Shown here in pieces: positions 55,083-63,966 of a stretch of DNA of 64,000 nt. The translations under genes and the position numbers were made by a program. The stretch is from GCA-002733465 sp039969155. GTDB lineage: Bacteria; Pseudomonadota; Gammaproteobacteria; Enterobacterales; Kangiellaceae. The notes beneath the pieces were generated by a model, which saw only the letters and a program-made list of their open reading frames with translations, did no database searches and was not told the DNA's origin. The stretch's first letter is position 1, and the number at the start of each line of letters is the position of its first letter. The DNA is taken from contig JBDVOJ010000090.1 in assembly GCA_039969155.1 (NCBI GenBank), positions 1 to 64,000 on the forward strand. The letters are read 5' to 3'.

Positions 55083-55481
55083 CTATTCGCCCTTTAAGGC
55101 ACTGATAAGGCCTTTTATTCGGCTATTCAAAAAAGTTAAACTGGTTTGATACTGCATGGCATTTTCAGCGAATTTAGTTTGTTCAATTTGCGCTTCAACG
55201 GTATTGCCATCACCGGTATCTGGCTGGAGTGGAATTCGATAAGAGAGCCCAGGGATTTCGGTTCCAATGCGACTATCGATATGAGATTCGTGAGTCCTAA
55301 TTAATTTGGAAGCACGCTGACTATTCGCGAGCTCAAAAGCCTTTTTAAAATCTATATCACGTGATTTGAAATTCGGCGTATCAGCATTGGCTAAGTTATT
55401 TGCAATGACTTCCGCCCGCTTCGCCTTTAAATTTAGTGCGGTTTCATGGACTCCAAATGCCTTTTCAAAACTTATCGCCAT
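55083..55481 (-). CDS. flgB: Proximal rod protein FlgB
   Basis: 132 residues, first gene of the flgB-to-flgL run. Start region EKAFGVHETALNLKAKRAEVIANNLANADTPNFKSRDIDF is diagnostic. A sigma54 promoter lies upstream at 55594-55609. Confidence 0.97.
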   Translation of the reverse strand: MAISFEKAFGVHETALNLKAKRAEVIANNLANADTPNFKSRDIDFKKAFELANSQRASKLIRTHESHIDSRIGTEIPGLSYRIPLQPDTGDGNTVEAQIEQTKFAENAMQYQTSLTFLNSRIKGLISALKGE

Positions 55482-55525
55482 CGAACCTTTCTACCCTCTG
55501 TTTTAATGATTGGCTAGCTTTGTCT

Positions 55526-55551
55526 CCATCCAACTTAACTCAGTTAGATGG
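55526..55551 (-). promoter_or_regulatory. Stem-loop in the flgB 5' leader
   Basis: CCATC-C-AACT pairs with AGTT-A-GATGG around a 6-base loop, inside the predicted flgB leader. It has no T run; a regulatory or stabilising role is possible but not shown. Confidence 0.35.
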
Positions 55552-55593
55552 TGCTCTCGCTAACTAACGCCAGTTTACGATTAATGAGTATTC

Positions 55594-55609
55594 TGCAAAG
55601 GATGTGCCA
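55594..55609 (-). promoter_or_regulatory. Sigma54 promoter of the flgB operon
   Basis: Minus-strand TGGCACATCCTTTGCA matches the consensus TGGCAC and TTGCA with 10 bases between GG and GC. It is 113 bases before flgB. Confidence 0.9.
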
Positions 55610-55708
55610 GAATATTTGTGCGAAGGAATAATGATTGGAGATCGTTGTAAACACTTGAAAACTGTACAATCAAATCAAATAATCAAGTACTTGAGGTATT
55701 TGGGCGCA

Positions 55709-55782
55709 CCTGCCGCCTAAAATGTGCGGCAAGGCTGTTCCGCAAAAAGCGGCAATTCTTAAGATTTTAAACGGGCAGATTT
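55709..55782 (-). terminator. Cluster of GC-rich hairpins after cheR
   Basis: Three small inverted repeats follow one another: TGCCGC/GCGGCA, CCGC/GCGG around a run of five A (minus-strand CCGCTTTTTGCGG), and GGGC/GCCC. They may end cheR transcription before the flgB promoter, though none has a classic long T tail. Confidence 0.4.
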
Positions 55783-55845
55783 AGCCCAAAAATATGTAGA
55801 GGACAGGCTTGGTGACGCAAGCTCAGCCCACTAATTTAGAAAGAT

Positions 55846-56652
55846 TTATGACTCTGGTTTGCGATAAACCAAGCCAGGATTACACCGGACCATCTCTAAA
55901 GGGTCACAATCTCTAGTGAGTGATTCTGAGGCGCCTAAGAATAGAAAACCACCAGGTTTTAGGCTTTTGATCATCGCGTTCAGTACCTTGGTTTTGTTTT
56001 CTTGTGAAAAGTAAATCAGTACATTTCTGCAAAATATTACATCAAACTTACCTAAAGTATACGGCAGATTAAGTAAGTTAGCAGGATGGTACTTTACGCA
56101 GTTTTTAACATCCTGCTTTACTTGCCAACTAGAATCTTCGAGTGGTGTAAAATAACGCTTTAGTTTATCGTCTGGCATGCCGCGCTTAAGTTCTATCGCT
56201 TGATAGATGCCTCTTTTGGCCTTTTCTAGAACGCGTGTCGACAAGTCCGATGCAATAATTTCAATCGATTTATTGCTCATGCTTTCGTGCAATAGCATCG
56301 CCAGAGAGTATGGTTCTTGACCACTAGAGCAAGCAGCACACCAAATTCTCGCGGAGCTTTTTTTCTTTAAGGAAGGAATAATTTCGCGCTTCATATACTC
56401 GAAAGGATAAAGGTCTCGAAACCAAAGCGTTTCATTGGTCGTCATTTGATCAACGACTTGTTGCAGCAGAGAAGAGCCCGAGGGCCGCTCGATTTTAGCT
56501 AGCAGCTCAGAAAGCGAGCTAAGATCGTTTTCTTTAATGAAATTAGAAAGCCGACTTACAACTAAGTATTGTTTATTCTCACCTAGAAGAATACCGCTCT
56601 TGCTTTCGAGAATTTTGCGAAACTGACTGTACTCAGCAGCAGATATTTCCAT
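55846..56652 (-). CDS. cheR: Chemotaxis protein methyltransferase CheR
   Basis: 268 residues. N-terminal helical domain (1-75), then a Rossmann-like methyltransferase domain with the SAM-binding region IWCAACSSGQEPYSLAMLL and FDVIFCRNVLIYF. It methylates receptor glutamates with S-adenosylmethionine. It lies with cheV near flgA, away from the main che genes, as in Pseudomonas. 99 bases after cheV. Confidence 0.96.
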   Translation of the reverse strand: MEISAAEYSQFRKILESKSGILLGENKQYLVVSRLSNFIKENDLSSLSELLAKIERPSGSSLLQQVVDQMTTNETLWFRDLYPFEYMKREIIPSLKKKSSARIWCAACSSGQEPYSLAMLLHESMSNKSIEIIASDLSTRVLEKAKRGIYQAIELKRGMPDDKLKRYFTPLEDSSWQVKQDVKNCVKYHPANLLNLPYTLGKFDVIFCRNVLIYFSQENKTKVLNAMIKSLKPGGFLFLGASESLTRDCDPLEMVRCNPGLVYRKPES

Positions 56653-56751
56653 TGATTAAGATCTTTCCGATTATTAATTTTTAATTGAGTCCAGCTCTCG
56701 GATCAGTGAGAGCCAAATTAAATAGCTATATTGTTAATATTATTCGCCGGC

Positions 56752-57678
56752 CTAATCTTCCAGCTCCATTCTGCGCTGCACGGCTTTTGCTAATTCATCG
56801 GGATTAAATTTAGGAATAAAATCATTCGCCCCTACTTTTTGTACCATAGCTTCATTGAAAACACCACTCAACGATGTATGTAAGAGCACCCACATGTGGG
56901 ATAGTTTTTCGTTATTTCTAATTTCGGCAGTTAAGGTATAGCCGTCCATCTCAGGCATTTCAATGTCAGAAATCAGCATTAACACCTCAGAATCAACGGC
57001 CTGACCTTCTGCTACTAAACCATCAAGGTATTCATAGCATTCTCGACCATCTTTAAATATTTTAGTTTTGTAGCCTATCTGTTCAACAGTACGTTTTATT
57101 TGATTTCGCGCAACAGACGAATCATCCGCAATTAGAACCACTCTATCTTGAGGAGCATTGCCCGCAGTTTCATCAACAATCTCTTGGCTAACCGTTGCAT
57201 TGTTAGGGGTGATTTCCGAGAGAATTTTCTCAACATCAATTATTTCTACTAACTGATCTTCAATATTAGTGACAGCTGTTAGATAGTGGCTTTTACCTGA
57301 ACCACTGGGTGGTGGGTGGATGTCACTCCAATTCATATTAACGATTCTTTCCACCGCTTTGACTAAAAACCCCTGCACTTTTCGATTGTATTCCGCGATG
57401 ATCACGAAACAGTTTTCAGTATTGCCAAGTGAAGGCCCACCAACAGCCATACTAAGATCAATCACGGAGATAGCCTTTCCTCGTATTTGCGCCACACCTC
57501 TTACAACATGATGACAGCCTGGCATCGTGGTAAGCGGCGGGCACTGAATGACCTCTCTCACCTTAAATACATTAATTCCGTAAAGTTGCTTACCAGCGAG
57601 ACTAAACATCAACAATTCCAAACGGTTTTGTCCAACCATTTGCGTTCGCTGATTTACTGAGTCAAGAATACTGGACAT
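56752..57678 (-). CDS. cheV: Chemotaxis coupling protein CheV
   Basis: 308 residues. CheW domain (about 15-160, LLMFSLAGKQLYGINVFKVREVI) fused to a receiver (about 178-305) with D185-D186 and phospho-site D238 in LISDIEMPEMDGY. It couples receptors to CheA and may buffer phosphate. In a window lacking a short canonical cheW, CheV could carry part of the coupling role. Confidence 0.96.
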   Translation of the reverse strand: MSSILDSVNQRTQMVGQNRLELLMFSLAGKQLYGINVFKVREVIQCPPLTTMPGCHHVVRGVAQIRGKAISVIDLSMAVGGPSLGNTENCFVIIAEYNRKVQGFLVKAVERIVNMNWSDIHPPPSGSGKSHYLTAVTNIEDQLVEIIDVEKILSEITPNNATVSQEIVDETAGNAPQDRVVLIADDSSVARNQIKRTVEQIGYKTKIFKDGRECYEYLDGLVAEGQAVDSEVLMLISDIEMPEMDGYTLTAEIRNNEKLSHMWVLLHTSLSGVFNEAMVQKVGANDFIPKFNPDELAKAVQRRMELED

Positions 57679-57718
57679 TGTTATTCCTCATTAAATTTAA
57701 AGGCCAACTCATGTGTGT

Positions 57719-57734
57719 TGGCATAATAACTGCT
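57719..57734 (+). promoter_or_regulatory. Possible sigma54 promoter of flgAMN
   Basis: TGGCATAATAACTGCT has a good -24 element and correct 10-base spacing, but -12 is CTGC rather than TTGC. It is about 156 bases before flgA. Confidence 0.4.
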
Positions 57735-57889
57735 TAGTATTGTCATATTCGTCAATAATTTCGCAGTAATTAGCAGTGCAAACTGCATTGACGATTCAAT
57801 TTTAATGAACTATCTCGATACAGTTTTCGATTTAGTTACTTGCTTCTGCTTATTAGTATAGTAAAAATAGCAAGAACTGTAGGATAAAG

Positions 57890-58642
57890 ATGAGAAATTT
57901 TAGTTTACAAATCGCTTATCAACGAAGTTTACTTAGTTTCTTGAGTTTCAAGGCCTCACTAGCCTTATTAGTAACTGCAGGGGCACTAGTATTTAGTGCA
58001 AAAGCTGATACGGCTGCCTTTCATACATCTGATGAAATTAGAGAAACGGCAAAGATTTTCCTCGAGAAAATGACATATGCTGCCGATAACCCCAATATAG
58101 AGGTGAAAGTTAATCAAATAGACCCTCGATTAAAGCTAAGAAAGTGCTCAAACGAATTGCTAACAGAGCTCTCAAGAGGCTCAAAAGTAAAAGGAAAGGT
58201 AACTGTCTCTGTGAGTTGTAAATTTCCGGTCGCATGGAAAATTTTTATCACAGCTGAAATTGCAGAATACTCTGAGGTAATTGTTGCAGCTCGCTCAATA
58301 CCTCGAAGAACAACCATTACTGAAAATGATATAGAACGAAAAAGTGTTAATATTGCGGTATTGAGAAAACAACCGATTCTGGCTAGTGATTTGGTTGTTG
58401 GAAGCACTACCAAGCGAAATATTAACAAGGGCCGCTTAATTTTTGAAGACAGTGTTTGCATGGTTTGTCGAGGCGACAACGTACAAATTACTGCGAAGAG
58501 TGAGTTTTTTAGTATCAATATGGAAGCTGTGGCGCTTGCGGATGCAGGAATTGGCGAAACGACGCTAGTGCGTAACAAGCAATCTAAACGCTCTTTTACC
58601 GCAAAAGTAGTGAGTCGAGATAGATTAGAAGTAACACTTTAA
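57890..58642 (+). CDS. flgA: Flagellar P-ring chaperone FlgA
   Basis: 250 residues. A signal peptide (about 1-40, ending VFSAKA), then the SAF-domain region ARSIPRRTTITENDIERKSVNIAVLRKQPILASDLVVGSTTKRNINKGRLI, typical of FlgA. It assists FlgI in forming the P ring in the periplasm. It is divergent from cheV. Confidence 0.94.
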   Translation: MRNFSLQIAYQRSLLSFLSFKASLALLVTAGALVFSAKADTAAFHTSDEIRETAKIFLEKMTYAADNPNIEVKVNQIDPRLKLRKCSNELLTELSRGSKVKGKVTVSVSCKFPVAWKIFITAEIAEYSEVIVAARSIPRRTTITENDIERKSVNIAVLRKQPILASDLVVGSTTKRNINKGRLIFEDSVCMVCRGDNVQITAKSEFFSINMEAVALADAGIGETTLVRNKQSKRSFTAKVVSRDRLEVTL

Positions 58643-58670
58643 CCAAGATTTAAACATAGGATTCGATTAA

Positions 58671-58982
58671 ATGGTTTTAGACGTTAGAAACTTAGTCCCC
58701 GGTCAAACTAAAACGATGCTAGGGAAGACTGAAAAATCTAAGAAAAAGTCGAGCGCTGGGGTCAACTCAACTAGCGACTCCTCTGACAACGATTCAGTGG
58801 AAATTACGGGCCAGGCCAACAAGATTAACCATCTAATAGCCCAAATGAAAGCAGAACCCGCAATGGATCCCGATCGAGTTTCTCCAGTCAAAGATAAGCT
58901 GACCAAGGGCGACTACCAAATAAAATACGAGCAAGTAGCCAATAAAATGCTCGATTTTGAATCGAGTTATTACGGGTACTGA
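58671..58982 (+). CDS. flgM: Anti-sigma28 factor FlgM
   Basis: 103 residues. A disordered N-terminus (Ser/Lys-rich) and the C-terminal FliA-binding helices, here VEITGQANKINHLIAQMKAEPAMDPDRVSPVKDKLTKGDYQIKYEQVANKML. FlgM holds FliA until the hook is finished and it is exported. Here it may also be a target of the HsbA protein encoded at 23780-24085. It is 28 bases after flgA. Confidence 0.93.
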   Translation: MVLDVRNLVPGQTKTMLGKTEKSKKKSSAGVNSTSDSSDNDSVEITGQANKINHLIAQMKAEPAMDPDRVSPVKDKLTKGDYQIKYEQVANKMLDFESSYYGY

Positions 58983-59038
58983 TTGGCTAAATTTTGCTCA
59001 CGCAACCTGACCATGCAAGCTGAGAACAAGGAATTATC

Positions 59039-59500
59039 ATGAAAGAAATTCAAGTCTACCAAACATTGATTAACCAATGGAATACTCAATATCAAGAACT
59101 ACACTCGCTAGTTACACAAGAAAAGAATGCATTAGAAAACCGAGACTTTGATCAGCTCGAAAAGCTAGTTCAGCAAAAAAACGAGTTAGTCGCAAAAATA
59201 AACTTGGATCAGATCCCCGCAATCATTGATCGTGGAAGTATTGCTCAACCGAAACTCGCTCAAGTAAAACAATTTTGTGTAAATACCCCAGAACTACAAG
59301 ATAGTTGGCAAAACCTAATGGAGTTGGTTGGTCAATGTTACCATTTGAATGAAGTTAACGCGCAACTGATTGAATTGTTAACAAAGTCCACCAAGCGAAC
59401 TTTTAATCTTATTAAGGGGTTCGATCCGGACAATAATATTTATGATGCAAAAGGTGACCGAAAAATAGTTTCACATTATGGGCAACCAGTATCAGCTTAA
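59039..59500 (+). CDS. flgN: FlgN-family flagellar chaperone
   Basis: 153 residues, helical with heptad patterns (YQELHSLVTQEKNALENRDFDQLEKLVQQKNELVAKI). FlgN binds FlgK and FlgL before export. Place after flgM (56 bases) is standard. An A-rich AGGAATTATC ribosome site precedes it. Confidence 0.92.
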   Translation: MKEIQVYQTLINQWNTQYQELHSLVTQEKNALENRDFDQLEKLVQQKNELVAKINLDQIPAIIDRGSIAQPKLAQVKQFCVNTPELQDSWQNLMELVGQCYHLNEVNAQLIELLTKSTKRTFNLIKGFDPDNNIYDAKGDRKIVSHYGQPVSA

Positions 59501-59550
59501 CAATTAAATCGCCCAGCTATTAACCACTTATTGTTCGAAACATCGGAAGC

Positions 59551-59583
59551 TAAAATGTCGAAAAGATTAGTTTCGACATTTTA
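59551..59583. terminator. Bidirectional terminator between flgN and rnt
   Basis: Perfect 13-bp inverted repeat TAAAATGTCGAAA / TTTCGACATTTTA with a 7-base loop, lying between two converging genes, so it can act in both directions. Confidence 0.85.
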
Positions 59584-59610
59584 CTCTTCTCAGCTTTAAG
59601 GAAAACTACC

Positions 59611-60246
59611 TTAATCCCCTAGCGGCCAACCACCGAGCTTCTTCCATCGATTGACGATATAACAAAAAAGCTCTGCTGTTTTCTTTGCATCGTAAAGGGC
59701 TGAATGCGCTTCATTTGCATCAAATTTTATTCCAGCCAGTTCGCACGCCTTAGCTAGCACCGTTTGGCCTAGAGCCAAACCTGAAAGAGTTGCAGTGTCA
59801 AAACTAGTAAACGGATGAAATGGGTTTCTTTTCGCATTGATTCGCTCGGCAGCAGCCAAAATGAAAGAAACATCAAATGCGGCGTTATGCCCAACGAGTA
59901 CAGAACGTTGACACTCAGCTTGTTTTTGTTCACTACGAATATCCGCAAACATCGATTTTAGTGCTTCCGACTCATCGACCGCGAAACGCAACGGATTTGT
60001 TGGGTCTATTCCGGTAAACTCCAGAGCAGCCTGTTCAAGGTTAGCGCCTTCAAAAGGATTAATATTAAAATGGTATTCATTGGCTAAACTTAAGTTTCCA
60101 AATTCATCAAATTTTAAGGTGACTGCTGCGGCTTCCAGTAAGGCATCGGTCTTTGGGTTAAAACCACCAGTTTCGACATCCACAATGACGGGAAAAAACC
60201 CTCGAAAACGTCGCTTCATCATACTCATAGCTTTAGTGTGACCCAA
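59611..60246 (-). CDS. rnt: Ribonuclease T
   Basis: 211 residues, normal length. DnaQ-like 3'-5' exonuclease fold with VDVETGGFNPKTDALLEAAAV (first two acidic residues), LVGHNAAFDVSFI and HSALYDAKKTAELF. RNase T trims the 3' ends of tRNA and other stable RNAs. The start may be the later Met before KRRFRGFFPV. It is not flagellar and converges on flgN. Confidence 0.94.
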   Translation of the reverse strand: MGHTKAMSMMKRRFRGFFPVIVDVETGGFNPKTDALLEAAAVTLKFDEFGNLSLANEYHFNINPFEGANLEQAALEFTGIDPTNPLRFAVDESEALKSMFADIRSEQKQAECQRSVLVGHNAAFDVSFILAAAERINAKRNPFHPFTSFDTATLSGLALGQTVLAKACELAGIKFDANEAHSALYDAKKTAELFCYIVNRWKKLGGWPLGD

Positions 60247-60378
60247 AATAAAATCAATAGTGCAGGATTCTACACTTAGTCCCTATTAAAAGTAAGAGCT
60301 GACTGAGGATAATAAAGCCCCCTCTCTCCGCCAGTACAATTCTCAATGTAAAAAAGTGAAGAAATCAAGACCGTAGAT

Positions 60379-60405
60379 TTAAGTCGCCCTATTTGAGGCC
60401 GATAA
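60379..60405 (+). promoter_or_regulatory. Sigma28 (FliA) promoter of motY
   Basis: TTAAGTCG, 11 bases, GCCGATAA. The -10 is perfect and the spacing exact; the -35 is slightly off. It is 45 bases before motY, showing that motY belongs to the late flagellar class. Confidence 0.88.
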
Positions 60406-60449
60406 CTTAATAAGTTCTATCCGTCACAAACCTAGAATCGAAAGGATGC

Positions 60450-61337
60450 TTGGCGATGCATAATCCAAAACAATTTATTTTATTCGGCTTTGTATTATCG
60501 AGCTTATTATTAAGCGGCTCAGCCATTGCTGCTTACAAAACATTTGAAGCCGACATTTCAGAGTCCACCTGGCAGTTTGCTGGCAATCCACTCAACTGCC
60601 AATTAACTCATAAGGTACCTTACTATGGTACCGCCAGCTTCTCGAAAGTAGCCGGAAAAGGTCAACTACTAAACTTCAAATTAAGCTATAAACGACAAGC
60701 TATACCGAGTGTTAAGGTAGCGTCGGTACAGTCAATCAGCCCTAGTTGGTTCCCTAACAGATCGGCGAAGCAGCTCGGTGAATTGCCAATTAAAGTAGGT
60801 CAATCAATTTTTAATGCCAGCGGAATTGCAAGCTGGAAATTACTTAACGAATTAGAGGTCGGACGCTTCCCAATGTTTCGGTATCAAGATTTTGAATCTA
60901 TTCAAGATCAAGTAGCTGTGTCATTGTCAGCCGTTGGTTTTACCCAACCTTATGACCAGTTTTTAGACTGCTTAAGTAGCTTAGTTCCCTATAATCTTGA
61001 TGAGCTAAAAGAAATGACACTTCGTTTTGATTTTGCAAAACATAAAATAAAACCAAATTACCAAGCTAAATTGCAAGCCCTAGCAGCCTATATTAAACAT
61101 CATCCCGATATAGAAGTCGTTTTTATCAGTGGGCATACTGATAGTAAAGGTTCTAGATTCTATAATCACAAATTAAGCGAACGTCGCATTGCGTCGGTTA
61201 AAGAAATGCTCACCCTGCCTGGAACGGACGAAAACCGATTTAAAACACTTCCTCACGGTGAGCGTAAACCAGTAGCTACCAACCGAAATGCCAGTGGTCG
61301 AGCGCTTAACCGACGAGTTTATATTAGCGTCGACTAG
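60450..61337 (+). CDS. motY: Flagellar T-ring protein MotY
   Basis: 295 residues. Signal peptide (about 1-27, ending AIAA), the MotY N-domain (YKTFEADISESTWQFAGNPLNCQLTHKVPYYGTA) with Cys residues, and a C-terminal OmpA-like peptidoglycan-binding domain (about 190-293, FISGHTDSKGSRFYNHKLSERR and ALNRRVYI). It surrounds the motor in the periplasm and helps stators assemble. It is unlinked to stator genes but has a FliA promoter. Confidence 0.94.
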   Translation: MAMHNPKQFILFGFVLSSLLLSGSAIAAYKTFEADISESTWQFAGNPLNCQLTHKVPYYGTASFSKVAGKGQLLNFKLSYKRQAIPSVKVASVQSISPSWFPNRSAKQLGELPIKVGQSIFNASGIASWKLLNELEVGRFPMFRYQDFESIQDQVAVSLSAVGFTQPYDQFLDCLSSLVPYNLDELKEMTLRFDFAKHKIKPNYQAKLQALAAYIKHHPDIEVVFISGHTDSKGSRFYNHKLSERRIASVKEMLTLPGTDENRFKTLPHGERKPVATNRNASGRALNRRVYISVD

Positions 61338-61357
61338 CCGCTCCAAGCTACAAAACA

Positions 61358-61393
61358 AAAACGCCTTGTTGGGCTCCCCCAACAAGGCGTTTT
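61358..61393. terminator. Bidirectional terminator between motY and ppsA
   Basis: A perfect 16-bp stem (AAAACGCCTTGTTGGG with its complement) and a CTCC loop, flanked by A and T runs, lying between converging genes. Confidence 0.96.
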
Positions 61394-61425
61394 CTATTTT
61401 AATTGAGAGAATGAGCTGGAATCAG

Positions 61426-63810
61426 CTACTGATCTTTGTCAGCTAAGAATAACCACGTTTCTAATACACTATCAGGATTCAACGAGACACTGTCGATTCC
61501 TTCTTGCATTAACCACTTAGCGAGATCGGGATGATCAGAAGGCCCTTGACCACAAATTCCGACATATTTGTTCGCTTTACGACATGCTTGTATTGCCATG
61601 CTGAGCAGTTTCTTAATCGCTGGATTCCGTTCATCAAATAGATGGGCAATAATCCCAGAATCTCTATCTAGACCCAAGGTTAATTGAGTAAGATCATTAG
61701 AACCGATGGAGAAGCCGTCGAAAAACTCTAAAAACTCGTCGGCTAACAAGGCATTTGACGGTAATTCGCACATCATAATAACTCTAAGGCCGTTGACTCC
61801 TCTTTCCAAACCGTTTTTCTTGAGAAGTGCAATGACTTGTTCAGCTTCTTCTAAAGTTCTCACAAACGGGATCATTATTTCAACATTAACTAACCCCATT
61901 TCTTCACGAACACGCTTAATGGCTCGGCATTCTAGTTCAAAACACTGCTCAAACTCTTCTGAAATATAACGTGAAGCGCCACGGAAACCGAGCATCGGAT
62001 TCTCTTCTTCTGGCTCGTATAAATGACCACCAATTAAATTGGCATACTCGTTAGACTTAAAATCTGACATGCGAACAATGACTTTCTCAGGTGAGAATGC
62101 TGATGCCAAAGTCGAGATACCTTCCACCAATTTATCCACGTAGAAAGACACCGGACTCTCATAGCCTGCCATTTGCTCGTCGATAGTCATTTTAAGGTCA
62201 TCATCATCCAATGAGTCAAACTCTAATAAAGCTCTTGGGTGAACTCCAATCATTCGGTTGATGATGAACTCTAGTCGAGCTAATCCGATCCCATAGTGAG
62301 GAAGTCGCGCAAAATCAAATGCTCTGTCTGGATTTCCAACATTCATCATAATTTTGAATGGAAGCTCAGGCATATTACTGATTTCGCTTTCATTAACTTC
62401 GTAATCTAAGAGACCCGCATAAATATTACCAGTGTCGCCTTCTGAACAAGAGACCGTCACTTCTTGATCCGGTTTAATCAGGTCGGTTGCATTTCCGCAG
62501 CCGACTACAGCAGGAATACCAAGCTCTCTCGCTATGATTGCTGCATGACAGGTTCTACCACCGCGATTGGTCACAATCGCTGAAGCCCGTTTCATGATAG
62601 GCTCCCAGTCGGGGTCTGTCATGTCGGTAACCAGCACATCGCCTTGTTGTACTTTAGACATTTCGGATAAGTCATTGATTAAACGGGCAGCACCTTTACC
62701 GATTTTTTGACCAATAGCGCGACCGGTTGCTATCACTTCTGAAGTTTTCTCTAACACATATCGCTCTATCACTCGTCCGTCATCGCGACTTCTTACGGTT
62801 TCTGGTCTCGCTTGAACAATATAGAGTTTCCCATCAGCACCGTCTTTTGCCCACTCGATATCCATTGGTCGCTGATAATGCTCTTCGATGATCATTGCCT
62901 GTTTTGCAAGCTCCTGCACTTCTTCATTGGTAATGCAGTATTGTTTTCTTTGCTGCATATCAACTTCCACCGTTTCAACCGATTTTCCGTGGCCGGTATC
63001 ATCGGTATATATCATCTTAATCGCTTTACCGCCGATATTCTTACGCACTATGGCGTGTTTTCCTGCTTTTAAAGTGGGTTTATGCACGTAAAATTCATCT
63101 GGATTAACTGCGCCTTGCACTACAGTCTCACCAAGTCCATAGGCACCAGTTATAAAAACCACATCAGGGAAACCGGATTCGGTATCCATAGTGAACATTA
63201 CACCGCTGGATGCGATGTCACTTCGAATCATTTTTTGTATACCCGCAGAAAGCGCTACTTCGCTGTGTTCGAATCCTTGGTGAACACGATAAGAGATTGC
63301 TCGGTCATTGAATAAAGACGCGAAAACTTCTTTTAAAGCTAATTTGACGTTTTCCCAACCTCGGACGTTTAAGAATGTCTCTTGCTGTCCTGCAAATGAT
63401 GCGTCGGGCAAATCTTCTGCGGTTGCGGATGAGCGAACAGCAACTGCAAACTCATCGTTAGCATCCCCTTTTAATTGCAAGTAAGCCTTGTAAATAGAGT
63501 CTTCTAAATCGGCCTGAAATGGTGTATCGATAACCCATTGTCTAATTTTCTTACCGGTTACCGCCAAAGCATCAACGTCTTCAACGTCAAGAGAATTGAG
63601 CTCCGCTTGGATTTTGTCATGTAAACCGCTTTGTGCCATAAATGTACGGAAAGCATCGGCAGTGGTTGCAAAGCCATTGGGAACACTGACTCCCATATTG
63701 CTCAGATTGCTGATCATTTCACCTAAAGATGCATTCTTTCCGCCGACTCTGTCGACATCATTCATCCCTAAACCGTCATACCAAAGAACATTATCTTGCA
63801 CAGTTTTCAC
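61426..63810 (-). CDS. ppsA: Phosphoenolpyruvate synthase
   Basis: 794 residues, normal length. N-terminal ATP-grasp domain (GGKNASLGEM, then SSATAEDLPDASFAGQQETFLN), central phosphohistidine domain with the His in GGRTCHAAIIARELGIPAVVG, and C-terminal PEP-binding barrel ending CGQGPSDHPDLAKWLMQEGIDSVSLNPDSV. It makes phosphoenolpyruvate from pyruvate and ATP for gluconeogenesis. It is divergent from ppsR, its regulator, which supports the call. Confidence 0.97.
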   Translation of the reverse strand: MKTVQDNVLWYDGLGMNDVDRVGGKNASLGEMISNLSNMGVSVPNGFATTADAFRTFMAQSGLHDKIQAELNSLDVEDVDALAVTGKKIRQWVIDTPFQADLEDSIYKAYLQLKGDANDEFAVAVRSSATAEDLPDASFAGQQETFLNVRGWENVKLALKEVFASLFNDRAISYRVHQGFEHSEVALSAGIQKMIRSDIASSGVMFTMDTESGFPDVVFITGAYGLGETVVQGAVNPDEFYVHKPTLKAGKHAIVRKNIGGKAIKMIYTDDTGHGKSVETVEVDMQQRKQYCITNEEVQELAKQAMIIEEHYQRPMDIEWAKDGADGKLYIVQARPETVRSRDDGRVIERYVLEKTSEVIATGRAIGQKIGKGAARLINDLSEMSKVQQGDVLVTDMTDPDWEPIMKRASAIVTNRGGRTCHAAIIARELGIPAVVGCGNATDLIKPDQEVTVSCSEGDTGNIYAGLLDYEVNESEISNMPELPFKIMMNVGNPDRAFDFARLPHYGIGLARLEFIINRMIGVHPRALLEFDSLDDDDLKMTIDEQMAGYESPVSFYVDKLVEGISTLASAFSPEKVIVRMSDFKSNEYANLIGGHLYEPEEENPMLGFRGASRYISEEFEQCFELECRAIKRVREEMGLVNVEIMIPFVRTLEEAEQVIALLKKNGLERGVNGLRVIMMCELPSNALLADEFLEFFDGFSIGSNDLTQLTLGLDRDSGIIAHLFDERNPAIKKLLSMAIQACRKANKYVGICGQGPSDHPDLAKWLMQEGIDSVSLNPDSVLETWLFLADKDQ

Positions 63811-63966
63811 TCCGAAGTTTTGCTAATAAAGCTCAAATATTGCCCCTCGCCAACAATTCGTATCGGGTCAAAAGGTCATTTGGTTGATTGAGTTTGCTTA
63901 GCGTGATTAAATCAAAAGATATTAATTGGTTAATTATAGAGTCATTTTACTTCAAGGTGAGAAAAT

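Larger units (their letters stand above)
55482..55845. other. Intergenic region between flgB and cheR (364 bases)
   Basis: It holds the flgB sigma54 promoter, a stem-loop in the flgB leader (55526-55551), and further right a run of three GC-rich hairpins (about 55709-55782) in the space after cheR. No gene seen. Confidence 0.75.
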
